Shown: positions 53,700 to 64,000, numbered from the stretch's first letter. The stretch: DNA of 64,000 nucleotides from Heliopora coerulea (GCA_030142905.1 JASJOG010000025.1:1163501-1227500), one strand, 5' to 3'. The notes: generated by a model from the sequence alone, not told the origin. A program made the numbers and translations.

Positions 53700-55134
53700 A
53701 CCCCTCCCCGGTTTTGCAAAACGAGATTTCTGGAACTCTTCGAAACTTCCCTGCTCTTGTCAGCTAGTGCCATAGGCTGCCAAATAATGCTGTTTGGCGT
53801 TGATTCTGATTGTTTTGCACTCGATCGGCAAGAGATATCCACACTTAGAAATTCGGTCCAATTGCAAAAGGGGTACCACATGGCTCATGTGGTCAACCCT
53901 TTGCAAAACGAGATTTCTGAAACTCTTCGAAACTTCCATGTTCCTATAAGCAAAAGCCACAGTCTCCCAAATAATGCTGTTTGGCGTTGATTACGATTGT
54001 TTGGCACTCGATTGGCAAGAGATATCCACACTTGGATATTCGGCCCAATAGCAAAGGAATGACCACGTGGCTCATGTGGTCCCCCTTTTGCAAGACGAGA
54101 TTTCTGCCACTCTTCGAAACTTCCCTGCTCTAGTCATCAAAACCACAGGCTCCCAAATAATGCCATTTTGCGTTGATTCCGATGGTTTGGCACTCGATTG
54201 GCAAGAGATATCTACACTTGGAAATTTGGCCTAATAGCAAAGGGAGACCATATGGCAAATGTGGTCCTCCCTTTGCAAAACTGTTTTTCTGCAACTCTTC
54301 GATACTTCCCTGTTCTTGACAGCAAAAGCCACAGTCTCCGAAATAATGCTGTTCGGCGTTCATTCCGATTGTTTGGCACTCGATTGGCAAGAGATATCCA
54401 CACTTGGAAATTCGTCGCTATAGCAAAGGGGAGATCACATGGCTCATGTGTTCCCCAGTTCACTAAACTAGATTTGTACAACTCTTCTAAACTTCCCTGT
54501 TCTTGTCAACGAAGGCCAGAGGCTTCCAAATAATGCTGTTTGGCCTTGATTTCGGCTAATTGGAACTCGATTGGCAAGAGATATCCACACTTGGAAATTC
54601 GGCCCAATAGCAAACGGGGGACCACATGGCTGATGGGGTTCCACCTTTACAAAACGAGATTTCTGCAACTCTTGGAAACTTCCCTGTTCTTGTCAGCAAA
54701 GGCTAGAGGCTAACAAATAATGCTGCTTGGCCCTGATTCCGTCTGTCTGGAACTCTATTGGCAAGAGATATCCCGACTTGGAAATTCAACCCAATAGGAA
54801 ACGTGGGACTACATGGCTGTTGTGGTCCCCCTTTTGCAAAACGAGATTTCTGAAAGTCTTCGAAACTTTCCTGTTCTTGACAGCAAAGGCCAGAGGCTCG
54901 CAAATAATGCTGTTTGGCGTTGATTACGATTGTTTGGCACTCGATTGGCAAGAGATATCCACACTTGGAAATTCGGCCCAATAGCAAAGGGGGGACCACA
55001 TGGTTTATGTGGTACCTCCTTTGTAAAACAAGATTTCGGTAACTCTTGTTCTTGTCAGGAAAGGGCAAAGGCGCCCAAATAATGCTGTTTGGCATTGATT
55101 CCGATTGTTTGGCACTCGATTTCTAAGAGATATC
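53700..55134. repeat. Satellite, array 2, part 2
   Basis: About seven or eight further monomers with the same landmarks and orientation as part 1. It ends at gagatatccata (about 55138), where a tRNA-derived SINE is inserted. Confidence 0.9.
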
Positions 55135-55403
55135 CATAATTAAGATAGATGAATGATCTTCAAGCTCTGTACTCAGAAAATGACTTCTGCGCCCCAGACG
55201 GGGATCGAACCCGCAACCTTCTGATGACCGGTGAGACGCTCTAACCATTGAGCTACCGAGACTCAGATGGTGAGCTAAGGTGCAAGTTCGATATATATAT
55301 ATATGTGTGCGACCTAAGCGGAAGCCACTATATATTAATAATGATCAAGGCAGTTTATGATTTTAGAAATTTGAGAGCTTGGATATATGTTAAGACAGAT
55401 AAA
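55135..55403 (-). repeat. tRNA-derived SINE (minus) inside satellite
   Basis: tRNA-like part at 55190-55262: box B gggatcgaacccgc and box A ctaaccattgagctaccgag (both as reverse complement). Possible target duplication TAAGATAGAT / TAAGACAGAT at the two edges (one mismatch). A TA-rich microsatellite (55291-55308) lies in its body. Not a functional tRNA: the anticodon arm does not pair. Confidence 0.7.
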
Positions 55404-55866
55404 TTCGGCCCAATAAGAAAGGGGGGACCACAAAAGCTATGTGGTGCCCCCTTTGGAAAACGAGATTCCTTCAACTCTTCGAAACGTCCCTGTTCTTGTC
55501 AGCAAAGGCCAGAGGCTCAGAAATAATGCTGTTTCGCGTTCACTCCAAATGTTTGAAACTCGCTTTCCAAGAGATAACTATACTTGTCAGCAAAAGCCAC
55601 AGGCTCCCAAATAATGCTGTTTGACGTTGATTCCGATTGTTTTGCACTCGATTGGCAAGAGATATCCACACTTGGAAATTCGGCCCAATAAGAAAGGGGG
55701 GACCACATGGCCCATGTAGTGTTCCCTCTGCAATACAGGTTTCTGGAACTCTTCGAAATTTCCCTGTTCCTGTCAGCAAAGTCGTAGAGGCTCCCAAATC
55801 CTGGTGTTTCGCGTTGATCCCTATTGTTTGGCACTTGACTACCACAAGATATTGACACGTCGAAAT
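55404..55866. repeat. Satellite, array 2, part 3
   Basis: Two to three monomers, the last one partial and more diverged (gacacgtcgaaattc at 55853-55868, as in array 1). It ends abruptly at a Gypsy RT fragment. Confidence 0.85.
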
Positions 55867-55867
55867 T

Positions 55868-56570
55868 CTAGCGAGCTTCAACTTTGCTTGAATCTAGTCC
55901 TCCATCCTTCGCAACTACATGACCAAAAAATTGCAATTTGTCTAGGGAGAACATACACTTCTCTAGACTAAGGGTTACATCAGCTTTCTCAAGCGTTTCT
56001 AAGACTGCTTCTAACCTCTCATCGTGCTCTTTGTGAGTCACAGCGAAAACTAGAATATGATCTACCTGACAACCTTGTCCAAGCAGTCCTTCAAGGATTC
56101 CCTGCATCATTTTCTGGTAATGTTCAGGGGCTGATGAAATATCAAATGACAATCGGTTAAAGGAATATCTTCCACAGGGTGTAGTAGAAGTGGTCAGTAG
56201 CGTAGAATCTTTACTTGATTTTCTTTGCCAAAATCCACAGTTGGCGTCTAACTTGAAAACAATTTTAGCTCCAGATAACTTTCCAAGAGTTTCCTCAATC
56301 GAAGGCATTGGGTGTACCTCTCTCTGAACAGCTTTATTTAACTGAACAAAGTCTCCACAAATTCTAACAGTGCCATCCTTTTTTGGAACGACCTATTATT
56401 GGCGAGCACCATTTTGTAGGTTGGTCAACTGTCTCAATTACTCCCATACTTTTTATTCTATCAAATTTGACTCTTAATTTTGTGTAGCAATGGTATTGGG
56501 ATGCGTCTAGGTGTGGTAAGGTTGTACGGTTTAACATTTTCATCCAATTTAATCTCGTGGTCTCCTTCAA
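55868..56570 (-). pseudogene. Gypsy reverse transcriptase, broken
   Basis: MGVIETVDQPTKWCSPI (56450-56400), frameshift, then MPSIEETLGKLSGAKIVFKL, DANCGFWQRKSSKDSTLLTT, PCGRYSFNRLSFDISSAPEH. The catalytic YxDD region reads QVDHILVF, so the tyrosine and the second aspartate are lost. Stops inside FGHVVAKDGGLDSSKVEAR. Confidence 0.8.
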
Positions 56571-57054
56571 TGCAACCTAATTCTCTAAACAGCTTGGGAA
56601 ACTTCTCTTCATAAGTATTCCTTGAAATGCTTGATTCAACAGCACTCATTCGTGAAATAATTCCAAGTTTATGACAAGTATTTCTCCCTAATAGTGACTG
56701 CTCAAGATCTGCGACAACATATATTTCCCCATAGCAAGACTGCTGGTTATGCTGTAATACTGCCAAAAATTTGCCTGTGCAATTTAGTGTCATCTTACAT
56801 GGGCCATATAATTTCTTGTAGGCTTTCTGCAATGTTACAGAGCTAGCTAATTTCTTGTATATGTCTTCTGGAATTACAGACACATCTGCTCCTCTATCAA
56901 GCTTGAAATTTATTTGCTTACCATATTTATATGCTTACTTGCTCTCCACTGCTTACTACAATTCAGGTTTTCGCCATGTATCTCTCCAAGAAACACACTG
57001 GTTACTGGATGGTCAGGTATAACACTTACAGCCTTAACTTCTCTGACTTGCTTA
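56461..57054 (-). pseudogene. Gypsy retropepsin region
   Basis: FKLDRGADVSVIPEDIYKKL: the catalytic D-T/S-G motif is DRG here, so the protease is inactivated. Upstream EVKAVSVIPDHPVTSVFLGE and downstream LEQSLLGRNTCHKLGII fit Gypsy protease-RT linkers. Confidence 0.75.
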
Positions 57055-57455
57055 GGGGCTGTTTATATGGGAGGCGAGCTAGCCCGGTAAGCGGGATAGC
57101 CCGTTAAGCGAGATATCGCCTAATTACCATTTTGATGTTAATTTTTCATTCCGTTTTCATGGACAAACGGGCCAGCCCGGCAAGCGAGATCTCACTTGTG
57201 AAGTGGCGAGATCTCAGTGGGCGGGATAAAATTTCCCATGTAAACACGCACTAGCCGGGATGGCTCGCTTACCGGGATCATTTTTTTGGAAGTGCGCATG
57301 TGATACGGTTGTTCCATTATTTTCGCGCCAAATCTCAAAGTAAATAACCCTAGCAGCCGGGATCAAATTGACCATATAAAAGCGAGGCAAAAACCGTCTC
57401 ACTTACTGGGCTATCCCGCTTACCGGGCTGGCTCGTCTCCCATGCAAACAGCCCC
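57055..57455. mobile_element. Harbinger-type MITE in the Gypsy element
   Basis: Inverted ends GGGGCTGTTTATATGGGAGG and (reverse complement) GGGGCTGTTTGCATGGGAGA, continuing as gagctagcccggtaagcggg on both sides. TTA target duplication at 57052-57054 and 57456-57458. 401 bp, no coding capacity; internal repeats of gcgagatctc. It separates the zinc knuckles from the protease. Confidence 0.85.
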
Positions 57456-57877
57456 TTAGAATTTCTGCAAACTTTAGCATAATGTCCTTTCAGAGAACAG
57501 TTGTGACTAAAGGCTGACTTGGCTTTACACTCTTGTTTGGAATGTGGAGGCTTTCCACACCTCTGGCACATGAGTATGTCTGACACACTCTTCTGTTCCT
57601 TGTGTGACTGTGGTTTCTTGTTGTTCTTGTGATTCTTCTTCTGCTTACTTGATCGAATCGCTTCAACATTAGCTATACTAGATTCTTGATCAGTTCTAAC
57701 CGCTGATTGTTGTCCTTTAACGTTTTCACTCTCACTCACCGTTCTAACTGCCTTCTCCAAAGTCAAGTCTGGCTCTAGTTGCATCTTCTCTCTGAGTTTC
57801 GCATCGTTTACTCCCACGACAATACGGTCGCTAATCATTTCTTCTTTCAAAACACCATAATTACAGTATTTAGCCAA
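57456..57877 (-). pseudogene. Gypsy Gag C-terminal part with zinc knuckles
   Basis: YCNYGVLKEEMISDRIVVGV, KMQLEPDLTLEKAVRTVSES, then CQRCGKPPHSKQEC (complete CCHC) and SHNCSLKGHYAKVC (second knuckle with its first cysteine changed). The knuckles would bind genomic RNA. Confidence 0.78.
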
Positions 57878-57880
57878 GCA

Positions 57881-58514
57881 ATACAGGGAAGTAACGAGAA
57901 ATACGTGTACGCAACAAATCTCTGCCCACCCTTCAAATATATCTCTCGAGAATCCGAGAGATGTATTTCAACTGTGAAAGAGAGATATCTTCCTTACTAT
58001 AACTGGAAGAGTGAATGCAATAAAAATACATACACACAATTTGGCCACAAATTAACAACAATCCAAACTGAAAACTATTTGGTATTTAAATTCTTTATCG
58101 TGATATTTACTTTTAAAATTTCAATTCTGTTTTATTAAAACAAAATGCTTGGTGAGAATAACCTTTAACGGCTTAGCAAAGGCTAAGAGATCCATCTTCA
58201 CAATTAAATTATTAAATAATGAATGATGGTATCAAGATCCGGTATTAGTTGCGGGCTTATGATATTTCGTGTCGTTTTCCAATCAAACTTCTCATTCATT
58301 TTGTCGTATAGAAAGATTTTTTATTAGATGACTAGACTTTCCGTCTTAAAATGGAGCATTCTCATAGGTTATCAGTCGGATTACCAGCATTAGGGACAGC
58401 TCGTAATTGAATATTTTTTTGATTTTTTTTTTTTTGACTTAAAAAATTGGTAAATTTTACATTATCTCAGAGTTGGTTACGAAGGTCTAAGACGCGCTAT
58501 GATAAAAATTTTTG
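57881..58514. other. Non-coding
   Basis: AT-rich, no supported feature. Confidence 0.4.
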
Positions 58515-58799
58515 CTAAGTATTCATCCAAAGATACAGAACTTCGGTGACGAAGATGAAAAGAACTGTGAAACCGACGAAATAAACAAAGAAAACACGAA
58601 GGAGTTTTGCATTTTTATTGATGACCAAAAATCGGAAAATACAAGTCATGCAACAAAATACAAGTAAACCTTTGTGCAAATTTTGTTGAAAGAAGAACAA
58701 GAGGGAAGTAAAAGATGTACTTTTTCCACAGTAAAACCTCCGTAAAAAAGAAAAATAGCGTACAAACCTGCAGCTTTTACGTATTTTCAACTTAAGCAT
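58515..58799 (-). other. Small open frame, membrane-like, unproven
   Basis: ATG to TAG, 94 codons, hydrophobic (LLVFCCMTCIFRFLVI; LLRVFFVYFVGFTVLFIFV), with one or two potential helices. No family recognised and no clear promoter. It could be the N-terminal exon of a membrane protein or chance AT-rich coding. Confidence 0.25.
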
Positions 58800-59023
58800 T
58801 CAGTGGCACCTCAACACAAAGGGTTCAACGGTAAATTTACAGAAAGAAAACGGCTTTAAACTTTCTTGAGAGGTTTTAAAATCCTGTTGAAAACATTACT
58901 GGTCGAATACGGTAAAGGTCATCATTCACAAGCCACCCAACAAGTGAGAAAGACTGAAACGGATAACTGTTTTGCCGAAGGATAGTTTGGTGACCAAAAA
59001 CAACTAGCTTTGCAGCGAGTTAC

Positions 59024-59240
59024 CTGGTGGCTGTTTCCTTTGTATTTTTGTTTCAAGCCAGAAGTACATCTCGATGTCTTTAGTGGGGCGAACTTTCGTA
59101 AGGAAAACGATCCTGCATAATGCAATGAAATCCTTGTGTGGAAAGCGGAGAGAGCATCCAAAGACTTTCACGGCCTGGGTAAGTCTTCTGGACAATGAGT
59201 ATTTTACCCACTTCTCAAACAATTGACCATGAACGTTGTC
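59024..59240 (-). other. Candidate exon of an unrecognised gene
   Basis: Acceptor tagtatttaacAG at 59242-59241, then open frame DNVHGQLFEKWVKYSLSRRL, FGCSLRFPHKDFIALCRIVF, EMYFWLETKIQRKQPP to donor CAG|GTAACT at 59024/59023. The composition is protein-like and both splice sites are good, but I do not recognise the family and no neighbouring exon was linked. Confidence 0.3.
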
Positions 59241-60624
59241 CTGTTAAATACTACAAAATATTCAAAAGCCATCGTCCTACAGAGATGAATGAACCAGAAT
59301 CTTCATTCTGCTTTACTATTAAACAACAGGAAAATGCATGCCATAATATTTGGTAGAAGAAGTCTCCCTTAGAGAAGAATGAAGTCGGGAAGATACTTTT
59401 GAAAGCTGCTCAAAACAATTCCGTTCGCAGAACTTTTCAAAGCTATTCGATTCAGCCGTACCTGTGATTGAGTAGCTCAGTTAAGAGATAACCAGAACGT
59501 GAAAAGTCACGAGATTTATACAAATCAGCATTTATTGAACTTCAGCAAAGAATGTCGTTTACGCTTAGTCGCTTAGAGAATGTCCTGACGGAAAGCAAGT
59601 TCCCTTATGACTTTTGTTCATATTCATGAGAAAGAACAAAGCCCAAGCGTTGCTGCAAAAAGTAAACCGTTGGCCAATGCATATTCCAAGGAGCTAACTT
59701 TGAGAACTGCTTATTCAAGTCACAAATTGTCCAGTTACTAAGATGGCCCCCAAAAGTGAAACCAGCCGCAAGCACCAAGAAAGTCATTTAGTTTGCCGGT
59801 CTTAAACCATTTACTGGCTTCAGTGTTCAAATGATGTAAACAACGTCTGAGAGATCCATACAAGGGAAAAAAAGGACGAGACCAAGTTGTTTTGCTTCAG
59901 TACGGACCTAGGTAACCTAAGTAAGATTTGGTCAACAACATACCAGTCCCCGAGCTTGCACACGGCATTCTTGAGCGAGTGGAATCCATGGATATATATA
60001 TACACTGGCGGTCAAAAAGAACTGCTCATTTGTAGTGCAGATAGTAACCTGGTTTGCGGCCGTTGGGACCAGCCTCTCTCAGTCTTCTTCGGGTAGTGGA
60101 AGCAGAGACACTCTCATCGTGTTCAATCTGCATCTCTGCTTCATTTTTCGGTGCAGTCTTAGAGCGATTGGACATGCTTTTCTCACCATGATTCTGTCCT
60201 CTCTCTTTGTAGTTTTCTTTTCTTTTGTCCAGGGATTTTCAAATCTTTAACACTTCCAGTAAGTCTCGACTTCTTCAAAATATTGCTGACGCTTCAGCTA
60301 CAGCCCACTTGATCAGCAGTCTCCCGTTATGAGTAACTTTTCCTCCATTTTCAAGGCTTATCCTTGGCCTTAGACCCATGATTTTGGATGTTGCTTGAAA
60401 TTCTTGTTTTACCAACAATTAAAAGTAATCTCCTGGGGAACCAGGAATACATCTTTACTTTCCCATAATAATTCGCTTAAAATGACTGGAGCTCTATCAA
60501 AACTTATGGGAGACACGTAAAAATTAACTGAAATTGACTGTTTTGCCATAGGAGTGAGCAAAAACCATTGCTGCAACCCTTCATTACCCAAGAAATGGAG
60601 CTTAAGAAGTTCTTTTTGACAGCC

Positions 60625-60625
<1 letters not shown>
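59241..60625. other. Non-coding
   Basis: No gene recognised. Several overlapping frames on both strands (59605-60250) have no domain or splice support. Confidence 0.35.
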
Positions 60626-60627
<2 letters not shown>

Positions 60628-60701
<74 letters not shown>

Positions 60702-60716
60702 CATACATATATATAG
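60628..60716. repeat. CA/TA/CATA microsatellite
   Basis: (AC)n from 60629, followed by (AT)n, (ACAT)n, (AT)n and (ACAT)n again to about 60716. The frames across it are artefacts. Confidence 0.92.
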
Positions 60717-61039
60717 AAACAGATACAAAATGCGAAAATTTTTCTCCCTAGTCACCACGCGTGTAACAGGAGTCCACGCGCGTCGAAAGTAGTACTCTCG
60801 TACCGCGCTTCGCGCAGCAGGCGAGGGGATAAACGTTTCAGTTGCTTCGTTCTGTTCTTGCTTTCGTTGGTTAAATCTAGCTCTCTCGTAAGTTACACTA
60901 CGCCTGGCAGTAAAGTACTGATCGAACTTTTCCTTGACTTTATCATATTATGACCAACGTTAATTAGTTAATCATAAAAGATGTCAGTCATCTGTCTTAT
61001 CATCTTAAATACAAATGCGTTAAGTGATAATTTTTCGAA
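60717..61039. other. Non-coding
   Basis: GC-richer stretch with CGCG motifs (60757-60830); no gene recognised. Confidence 0.35.
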
Positions 61040-61155
61040 ATGCCGTTAATCGTGACAGGAAAGTTTGCAAGTCGAGATATTATGAATCTAGAGTACAGCA
61101 AATGAAAGGCGCAAGTCCAAAAGGCTGGTGGAGGGAAGTCAAAAGATGAAGTGGA

Positions 61156-62520
61156 ATGCAGTCTCATACGAGAGATCTATTGAGGCAGTTAAATGTTCTC
61201 GAAATTGAACCACTACCTCTGCACGGAAAGGCAAATGCACTTAATTCAGTCCTTCTTGAGCCTCTGTCTGAGTACGAAAGGAATTGTCCACCAAATAAAC
61301 TTCCTTTGGAGGAACGTCCAAGTTTCTTAAAAATATCGGAAGACAGAGTTTTGAGCCTCTTAGTAAAACTCAATTCTACCAAAGCCTCTGGCCCAGATGG
61401 AATTTCAAATCGATTTTTAAAAGACTACGCGGCCTTGGTGGCATCTCCCTTTTGTATGATGATTAATGCATCCTTTCGCGAACAAAGTTTTCCTACTCTA
61501 TGGAAAAGAGCTGAAATATGTCCACTGCCGAAGAAAAAAGTTGTGGAAAATCCCCCAAAAGATCTGAGACCAATATCATTGACCTTATGTATCTCGAAGG
61601 TCGCTGAGGATTTTGTGGTACGCGATTATCTTAAACCTGCCATTCTTAAGATTGTCGATTATAAACAATTCGGTGTGATACCCAAATCATCTACTACGCT
61701 CGCTTTAGTGTCAATGATCCACAGATGGCTATTTCAAACCGATGGTAATGGAGCAACTATACGGATTATCTTATTTGATTATCGTAAAGCATTTGACCTT
61801 ATCCCTCACGAGATTTTGGCGGGTAAACTATGCTCTTTAGATTTACCAGACAGTGTAGTTAACTGGATTATGGATTTTATAAGCGACCGATACCAAAGGA
61901 TCAAACTTGCAGACGACTGTTTCTCCGAGTGGCGTAAAGTACCTTAAGGCGTCCCACAAGGCACAAAATTAGGCTCAAAATGAGAAATGACCTTACTATA
62001 CATGACGAGTACCTGTGGAAATTTGTTGACGACGCAACAATTTCAGAAATCATTGCTCCGAATAATATAAGTCATTTACAAGGTTTTGTTGACAAAATTA
62101 TGCAGTGGTCGACATCAAATAAATTTTAGCTGAATTCGGATAAATGTAGAGAACTTCAAGTATCGTTCGCTAAAATGCAGCGACAATTTTCCCCCATTGT
62201 GGTTAACGGCAAATAACAGGAGATTGTTCCAAAGGCAAAGTTACTTGGTCTTACTATCTCTAGTAATTTAACTTAGAATGCTCATGTTACAGATGTGATT
62301 AAAAAGGCACCTAAAAGAATCTACTTCTTAATCCAATTAAAGAGGGCAAATGTTTCTCATGACTATTTAAAATTATTTTACATTACGTGTATTAGACCAA
62401 TTCTGGATTATGCTGTGCCTGTTTTCCATTATTCTCTACCGAAATATTTGATGAATGAAATGGAACGTATTTAAAAACGTGTAATTGGGAGTCATTTTTC
62501 CTGATCTTGAATATAGTAGA
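61156..62520 (+). pseudogene. LINE reverse transcriptase, broken
   Basis: RT motifs: LNSTKASGPDGISNRFLKDY, EICPLPKKKVVENPPKDLRP, IILFDYRKAFDLIPHEILAG, GVPQGTKLGS (after a stop at 61947), LWKFVDDATISE (catalytic aspartates in FVDD), then CIRPILDYAVPVFHYSLPKY. About 0.1 kb between GVPQG and FVDD is missing. Confidence 0.8.
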
Positions 62521-62534
62521 GCATTAGAAAGACC

Positions 62535-62853
62535 ACGCATAGATCATCTTGATGTAATATATCAGACACGAGGAGTGTTTCATCAGATATCCAAACACTG
62601 AGAAGTGAGTTGAAAAATAAGGCGATAGCCGAGTTTTTTAACCAACTTTGAGGTGTTTGGATATCTGATGAAACACGACTTTCGAGTGTATGATATTATA
62701 TCTCAAACGAATCCGTATTTAAAGAGAAAGTCGGGTTCAAATTTGGCGAAATTATATGCTAATTAAGATCAGATATCGAAACTACGTCTCGGTACTGATT
62801 TCCTTTGTGTTTTGCTCATGAATTATTAATGAGTTTGAGATGCACATCATAAA
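62535..62853. repeat. Dispersed repeat with internal hairpin, copy 2
   Basis: Same unit and orientation as 13685-13990: gtgtttcatcagatatccaa, ggatatctgatgaaacacga, agtgtatgatattatatctc, aattattaatgagtttgaga. It splits the C-terminal part of the LINE between RPRIDHLDVI and LCKSLFKSI, so it moved after the LINE did. Confidence 0.75.
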
Positions 62854-62960
62854 ACTCTTTGTAAATCCCTTTTTAAGTCAATTAGCAACAATCAAAATCA
62901 TCGCCTCCATTGTCTTTTAAGCCATCTTATGATTCACAGTATAATCTTAGACAGGTAAGC

Positions 62961-63768
62961 TTTTAGTTCCAAATTATAAAACTAATCGTTAAAACTCTTT
63001 TATACATTTTTCTTGTCTTCTTAAATAGTGTTAGACTCTAAATTGTACTTCCAATTGTAAATTACGCAATTCAGCCTATTAACTGCAATGTAATTTTATT
63101 TAATAAACAAAATAAACACAAAACAAAATAAACATGTATAAGTAAATCTATTTGATCTATTTCATCTAGTTTCAATGAAATTCAGTTAAGTCTTGTAAAA
63201 TAAACTTTCAAATTACTCACTTATAATCTGCTGCACTAAGAATGCTCAAGACATTTATTTCTTGCTGTTAAAAAAGTAAATCGTGGGGAAACATAGTCTT
63301 GTATTATTATGGCGGCAATGTGATAATATAAACAGAAACATCTTTAATGGGGTTGTTTAGAGTATTTTATCGAACCAACAGTATTTGCGGTAAGATACAA
63401 CCGCTTATAGGTATCGTAGAAACTTACCCTGGAAGGCAAAGAGAAGGTGGCACGTATGTGATGGTTTTCTTGTACGGATCTATCGTTATATAACATTGCT
63501 AACTCAGACCTACAAAATTCGAAGAACACAAGAAATGAATTATCCGCTTTCTTGAACGGGTCTATCGTAATAAAACCAAGCCAACTCAGATCGGCATAAT
63601 TTGAAGAAAATAAAGGAAGAATTATGGCAAGTGGATCTTTAGAAAATGTAGGAAAATTCACGAGTCCTTGATGTTTCACAGAGATGGAAAAAACCCTTCG
63701 ACCTTCAATAACACGATTATAAAACATTATAAGATTACGTTTGAGTGTTTACAGGGTAATATACTTAC
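62961..63768. other. AT-rich; diverged tandem duplication
   Basis: At 63463-63629 a unit of about 83 bp occurs twice (tcttgtacggatctatcgtta... and tcttgaacgggtctatcgtaa...). A GTAAGT donor-like site on the minus strand follows at 63427-63422. Function unknown. Confidence 0.4.
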
Positions 63769-64000
63769 CCTGCTTTAATGTAAAATAAGTTGGTCTTGCC
63801 TGTATGTTCGTAATCGTGAATCCGAGCGCCGAATAAGAAAGCAAAGATCTGCAAGTCCGTAAACGCACTCTAAACCTTTCAATGGAATAAGAATCGGAGT
63901 TAAGAAATACCAAATGAATTCTCTTATTTGGATACCGTGATCCAAACACGTGAGATGTTGTGAGACTCGAGAAAAGCGTAAAAAAACACGAGTCGCTAGG
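63769..64000 (-). other. Candidate exon running off the window
   Basis: Minus-strand frame open from the window edge to donor CAGG|GTAAGT at 63769/63768 (SHVFGSRYPNKRIHLVFLNS, RSLLSYSALGFTITNIQARP). It is too short to judge and no family is recognised. Confidence 0.22.

Larger units (their letters stand above)
55868..57880 (-). mobile_element. Truncated Gypsy (Ty3-like) retrotransposon fragment
   Basis: Minus strand, right to left: Gag end with zinc knuckles (57877-57460), [MITE], protease (56960-56600), RT (56570-55868). Both ends are missing: Gag begins mid-protein near 57880 and RT stops at satellite. No LTR was seen. Sequence style is that of K02A2.6-like Gypsy elements common in invertebrates. 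Confidence 0.82.
61040..62960 (+). mobile_element. Decayed LINE (CR1-like), 5'-truncated
   Basis: Plus-strand ORF2 from the linker (SPKGWWREVKR) through RT to the C-terminus (LCKSLFKSISNNQNHRLHCL at about 62850-62910). Interrupted by stops, by a deletion after GVPQGTKLGS, and by a dispersed repeat (62535-62853). Confidence 0.8.

Noticed and set aside
55291..60716. CRISPR-like direct repeats
   Set aside because: The short repeats are microsatellites and the 185-bp repeat is a satellite in a eukaryotic genome; no spacers of uniform length and no cas genes.
60409..60792. Frames across the CA/TA microsatellite
   Set aside because: Low-complexity translation (YIYIYI, THTHTH) with no coding meaning.

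Overview
The window looks like a metazoan nuclear genome, most likely a cnidarian (coral or sea-anemone type). The evidence is intron-containing genes with canonical GT-AG junctions, animal-type proteins (a TM7SF3 homologue and a FoxM-like forkhead factor), AT-rich DNA, and a dense load of CR1/Jockey-like LINEs, BEL/Pao and Gypsy elements, tRNA-derived SINEs and hAT, Harbinger, piggyBac and mariner relics. No bacterial gene, operon, CRISPR array or intact functional tRNA was seen. The exact organism cannot be read from the sequence.

Region 1 (1-15.3 kb) holds the 5' part of a minus-strand TM7SF3-like gene. Five exons fit in phase (15286 down to 4839); the remaining transmembrane exons should lie left of position 1. 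Its introns carry a Harbinger relic with a MADF-protein remnant, a hAT relic with a target-site duplication, tRNA-derived SINEs, hairpins and two head-to-head LINE 3' ends.

Region 2 (15.3-26.6 kb) starts with a possible bidirectional promoter. It then holds a 0.5-kb perfect-style inverted repeat, a hAT relic, a small unrecognised minus-strand gene (three phase-compatible exons, NRF-1-like promoter motif), a decayed LINE with ORF1 and ORF2, and an internally deleted mariner. Region 3 (26.6-29.2 kb) is a two-exon FoxM-like gene whose intron splits the forkhead domain and hosts a Harbinger-type MITE.

Region 4 (31-58 kb) is repeat-dominated. In order it contains about 1.7 kb of degenerate telomere-like CCCTAA repeats, a satellite with a monomer of about 185 bp, a BEL/Pao element interrupted by a LINE, a three-layer nest of LINEs that also hosts a SINE-like insertion, a second and longer array of the same satellite, and a truncated Gypsy element interrupted by a MITE. 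The two satellite arrays have the same orientation and flank the BEL/LINE block.

Region 5 (58-64 kb) has a few unproven exon candidates, a CA/TA microsatellite and a decayed LINE hosting a dispersed 0.3-kb repeat.

I found no convincing new multi-gene system. The best leads are structural: LINE 3' ends joined to the satellite at the same monomer phase, palindromes in the satellite monomers, hammerhead-like motifs in inverted repeats, and nested insertions with readable target-site duplications.
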